From Papillibacter cinnamivorans DSM 12816 (GTDB lineage Bacteria; Bacillota; Clostridia; Oscillospirales; Oscillospiraceae): DNA of 64,000 nucleotides. The notes beneath the pieces were generated by a model. That model worked only from the letters and a program-made list of their open reading frames with translations, searched no databases and was not told the origin of the DNA. The position numbers and the translations under genes are program-made. Shown here in pieces: positions 61,960 through 64,000 of this stretch (position 1 is the stretch's first letter; each line of letters starts with the position of its first letter). The DNA is taken from the NCBI RefSeq assembly GCF_900176335.1, contig NZ_FWXW01000003.1, positions 62,001-126,000 on the forward strand, written 5' to 3'.

Positions 61960-62280
61960 ATTAATTTGCTTTATGGCATTAATTTTACTTATTCGTTTAA
62001 TTTTTCGTTATTATGTAAATTTCTGTTTTCACAAGTCATTTCTTCCAGTATCGCCTCCTTCCTTCCTTCGCAGCACCGGGTTATCAGCCCTATTTTACTA
62101 CTTAATTTTTACTTTTCAAGTATTTTTTGTAATTTTTTCTTTTTTGTTCCATTCTCGAGCGTTCATCACCTCCGTTCGTCCGCCGTTTTCCCGTTTCTGT
62201 CTGCGAACTGAAGATCCGGAATAGCTATCACTCCTTTCCCGGCAGTCTATCTCTCTTCATATCCTTTTTCCGTTCGGCTC
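61960..62280. other. AT-rich intergenic stretch
   Basis: Markedly AT-rich compared with its surroundings, with T-rich runs on the plus strand. No convincing gene or RNA seen. It separates the repeat array from the adhesin promoter. Confidence 0.5.
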
Positions 62281-62324
62281 ATGCGCTGCGCTCGTCATTG
62301 TCCTGGTTCCGGCCGCGTTTCGGA

Positions 62325-63245
62325 CAGGCTCCGCCGCGGAGACCAGACCTCCGGAAATTTACGCATGCTTCCGCCGGGGCTCTATACCCCATAAATTTCG
62401 GACATGCTTTCGCCAAAGCCTTCTGCCCCTGAATTGTTGGACACGCTTGCGCCCACCGCGCGTTCCCGCTGCGGTTTCGCTTTCGGACAAGCTCCCGCCG
62501 GCGGCTTGTGATCCGCCCGGATTTGCCCGCGCCCGCCACACGTCCCGTTCCATGTCTTTTGGAACCGGGCGGGCCGTTTTCCTCTTCTTCTGTTTTCATA
62601 TTCATTCGGCGCTGGGAAGCTTTCGGCGCCGGCGCGGTCTTTCACCTCCTGCGCCGTGCCGGGGCTTTCCCCGACCGGAATGAGCGTATGGAATGGAAAT
62701 ATCCTTATGGGCAGGCTCACGCAAAGGCTCGGTGCCTTCGGAATTTTTGAGCATGCTCACGCGGGGGTCCGATGACCCGGGATTTTCAGGCAAGCTCGCG
62801 CGAGGCCGTAGGACCCAAAATTCGGCGCAGGCTCACGCCCACCGCGCATTCGGGCTGCAGTTTTCTTTTCGGGCATGCTCCCGCCAACGGACACCGTTTT
62901 CTCCGTCCGTCCGGATTTGCCCACGCCCGCCACAGGTCCTGTTCCACGTCTTTTGGAACCGGGCGAGCCGCTTGCTCAATTTTGCTGTTTGTATATTCAT
63001 TCGGCACGGAGCAGCATCCGGCAGCGGTGCGGCGATTGTCACGCCGCAAGGGACACGGAACGGTTTCCGTCCGGAATGAGCAAGAATGTGGGTTTTCGCT
63101 TTTGGGCAGGCTCTCGCCGGAGCCTGCCGCCTTCCGAATTTTAAGAAGGCTTACGCCGGAGCTTCCCGCCCCGGGATTTTTATGCAAGCTTCCGCCGGGG
63201 TCCGACGCCCCGCAATGAAAAACTGAATATAGAAATGCTTCCGCA
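62325..63245. repeat. Degenerate 39-bp repeat array in a roughly 390-bp higher-order duplication
   Basis: A recurring CANGCTNNCGCC element starts at 62325, 62364, 62403 and 62442 (exactly 39 bp apart), then 62488; again at 62712, 62752, 62791, 62828, 62874; and at 63107, 63146, 63185. Homologous landmarks recur 386-395 bp apart (62442/62828, 62488/62874, 62712/63107), with shared blocks such as GTCTTTTGGAACCGGGCG and TATTCATTCGGC. Being a multiple of three, the unit leaves minus-strand frames open, giving 13-residue peptide repeats, but no single frame runs throughout and no known domain is seen. Confidence 0.75.
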
Positions 63246-63414
63246 AACCAGGCGTTTCCGCCACGGTTTACACGCAGGAAAGCCGACGCCAGGATCTGCA
63301 GCCAAATCACCGCTTTGCGGCCGGTATCCTCCAGCCCGGTCTCCGGTCATTCTCCCGGGGACAATTTCCGTTTTCGGCGTTATCGCCCTCACCGCTGAAC
63401 GCGGCGGAAAAACG

Positions 63415-63449
63415 GAAATAAAAAAGCCGTTCAGGTTACCTGAACGGCT
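63415..63449 (-). terminator. Intrinsic terminator of riboswitch C
   Basis: AGCCGTTCAG and CTGAACGGCT form a 10-bp stem around a 5-base loop; TTTTTATTT follows on the minus strand. Confidence 0.88.
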
Positions 63450-63473
63450 CAATGCATATAGCATGAGATACAT

Positions 63474-63552
63474 TTTCGGCAACCGGCTGTCTTAATCCTT
63501 CCGGATTTTAGACCCTTGGTTTTGCGTCCCTGCCTTTCGGCAGGTTTGCTAT
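63474..63552 (-). ncRNA. c-di-GMP-I (GEMM) riboswitch C
   Basis: Minus strand AGCAAACC, TGCC-GAAA-GGCA, GGGACGCAAA, then GGGTCTAA, an AATCC-GGAA-GGATT arm and GACAGCCGGTTGCC. This is the most canonical of the three. It has its own promoter and terminator; no intact gene follows it before the adhesin promoter. Confidence 0.93.
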
Positions 63553-63593
63553 TATCGCTCTGTAACGATATTCAATTATATGGATACACTGTT

Positions 63594-63622
63594 ATATTAA
63601 ATCCAAGATTTACATTTGTCAA
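63594..63622 (-). promoter_or_regulatory. Promoter of riboswitch C
   Basis: Minus strand TTGACA (63622-63617), 17-bp spacer and TAATAT (63599-63594), predicting a start near 63587. Confidence 0.8.
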
Positions 63623-63673
63623 CACTTTTTTATCTGTTTCGACTCGATTCTTCATTGGAAACACAGATATGAA

Positions 63674-63702
63674 TTGCGCCGGAGCATAAGAAATGCTACA
63701 AT
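63674..63702 (+). promoter_or_regulatory. Promoter of the sortase-like gene
   Basis: TTGCGC, 17-bp spacer and TACAAT, 32 bases before the ATG; divergent from riboswitch C. Confidence 0.7.
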
Positions 63703-63733
63703 AGCCTCATATTCAGCCAATCCCGGAGGAAAT

Positions 63734-64000
63734 ATGAAAAAGCCAAAGAAGTTCAGATTCACCATTGCCCGGATTCTCGTGATTGCCGGGCTGGTGGTTT
63801 TTTTGTCCGCGATGGCTTATGAGGCATATCAGTATCCCTGGTCCACCATATTCGGCGGAAGCCAGGCCGAAGACGCCGTCCCGGACCCCACGCCAATCGT
63901 GCTGGACAAGGAAGACGCGGGCGCCGACATCGTGGATGAGCCCGAAGCTTCCGTTTCTCCCACGCCGGAAGCAACCGCCAACCTGCCGGGAGACGAAACG
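63734..64000 (+). CDS. N-terminus of a membrane-anchored exported protein, probable sortase (cut by window end)
   Basis: The first 89 codons are open to the window edge. Start ATG has GGAGG 6 bases upstream. A basic start (KKPKKFRF) precedes one membrane helix (about residues 11-28), then YEAYQYPWSTIFGG and an acidic Pro/Thr linker. This N-terminal plan is common in class B/D-type clostridial sortases, and the neighbour is an LPQTG protein. The catalytic TLxTC region lies outside the window, so the call rests on layout and context. Confidence 0.55.
   Translation, partial: MKKPKKFRFTIARILVIAGLVVFLSAMAYEAYQYPWSTIFGGSQAEDAVPDPTPIVLDKEDAGADIVDEPEASVSPTPEATANLPGDET

Noticed and set aside
62325-63245. 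Possible CRISPR array
   Set aside because: Repeat units are degenerate and contiguous, without unique spacers of constant length; no cas genes.
62786-63310. Minus-strand open frame through the repeat array
   Set aside because: Not listed as a gene: no ribosome site, frame breaks at the array edges, and the 39-bp unit explains the openness. Kept as a repeat finding.

Overview
The window looks like a GC-rich, endospore-forming member of the Clostridia (Firmicutes), probably Oscillospiraceae-like. The evidence is the conserved spoVB-mazG-hup-rqcP-yabP-yabQ-divIC-yabR gene order, a HemZ-type coproporphyrinogen dehydrogenase, an LPxTG surface protein with a probable sortase, clostridial c-di-GMP-I riboswitches, strong GGAGG ribosome binding sites and frequent GTG/TTG starts. 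The placement is inferred from gene content; no rRNA is present. There is one tRNA (Gly, anticodon CCC).

Region 1 (1-15.1 kb) is a catabolic island. A rightward operon (315-7644) encodes an iron-sulfur flavoprotein, a DUF6282-like TIM-barrel hydrolase, a complete TRAP carboxylate transporter and a duplicated aldolase-cupin pair. It converges on a leftward operon (13228-7932) encoding a thiolase, an OB-only DUF35 partner, an SDR dehydrogenase, a CoA-transferase and a GntP-type permease. Each operon is preceded by a near-perfect sigma-54 -24/-12 promoter (225-239 +; 13295-13281 -). A PAS-AAA+-HTH sigma-54 activator (13645-15102) lies divergent to the second operon, with a perfect 12-bp-arm palindrome between them. 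The likely role is uptake and CoA-dependent breakdown of an unidentified carboxylate. This is my main candidate for an undescribed system.

Region 2 (15.2-54.3 kb) is mostly housekeeping: D-Ala-D-Ala carboxypeptidase, phosphoglucose isomerase, a flavin reductase-rubredoxin fusion, RecJ, RelA/Spo, Dtd, an MBL hydrolase, HemZ, a nucleoside kinase, purine nucleoside phosphorylase, an MTA/SAH deaminase, the spore/division cluster, HPF, BioY/BirA with a BirA operator, and a BMP-type nucleoside ABC transporter operon led by xpt. Two islands interrupt it. One is an AT-rich two-gene cassette (19.9-22.6 kb) of a DUF4297/Cap4-like nuclease and a Rad50/SMC-like ATPase with a zinc hook, resembling Lamassu/ABC-3C phage defence. 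The other is a BlaI-BlaR1-like repressor/protease pair (44.2-46.7 kb) with an unfamiliar sensor domain, flanked by two copies of a 115-bp palindromic (MITE-like) element.

Region 3 (54.6-64 kb) is a surface-adhesion module. A 2230-residue VWA/Cna-B-like/DUF11-like LPQTG-anchored protein is read leftward behind two tandem c-di-GMP-I riboswitches, each with its own intrinsic terminator. A third c-di-GMP-I riboswitch with its own promoter and terminator lies further upstream. Between them is a degenerate 39-bp repeat array arranged in a roughly 390-bp higher-order duplication. At the right edge a probable sortase gene starts and runs off the window.
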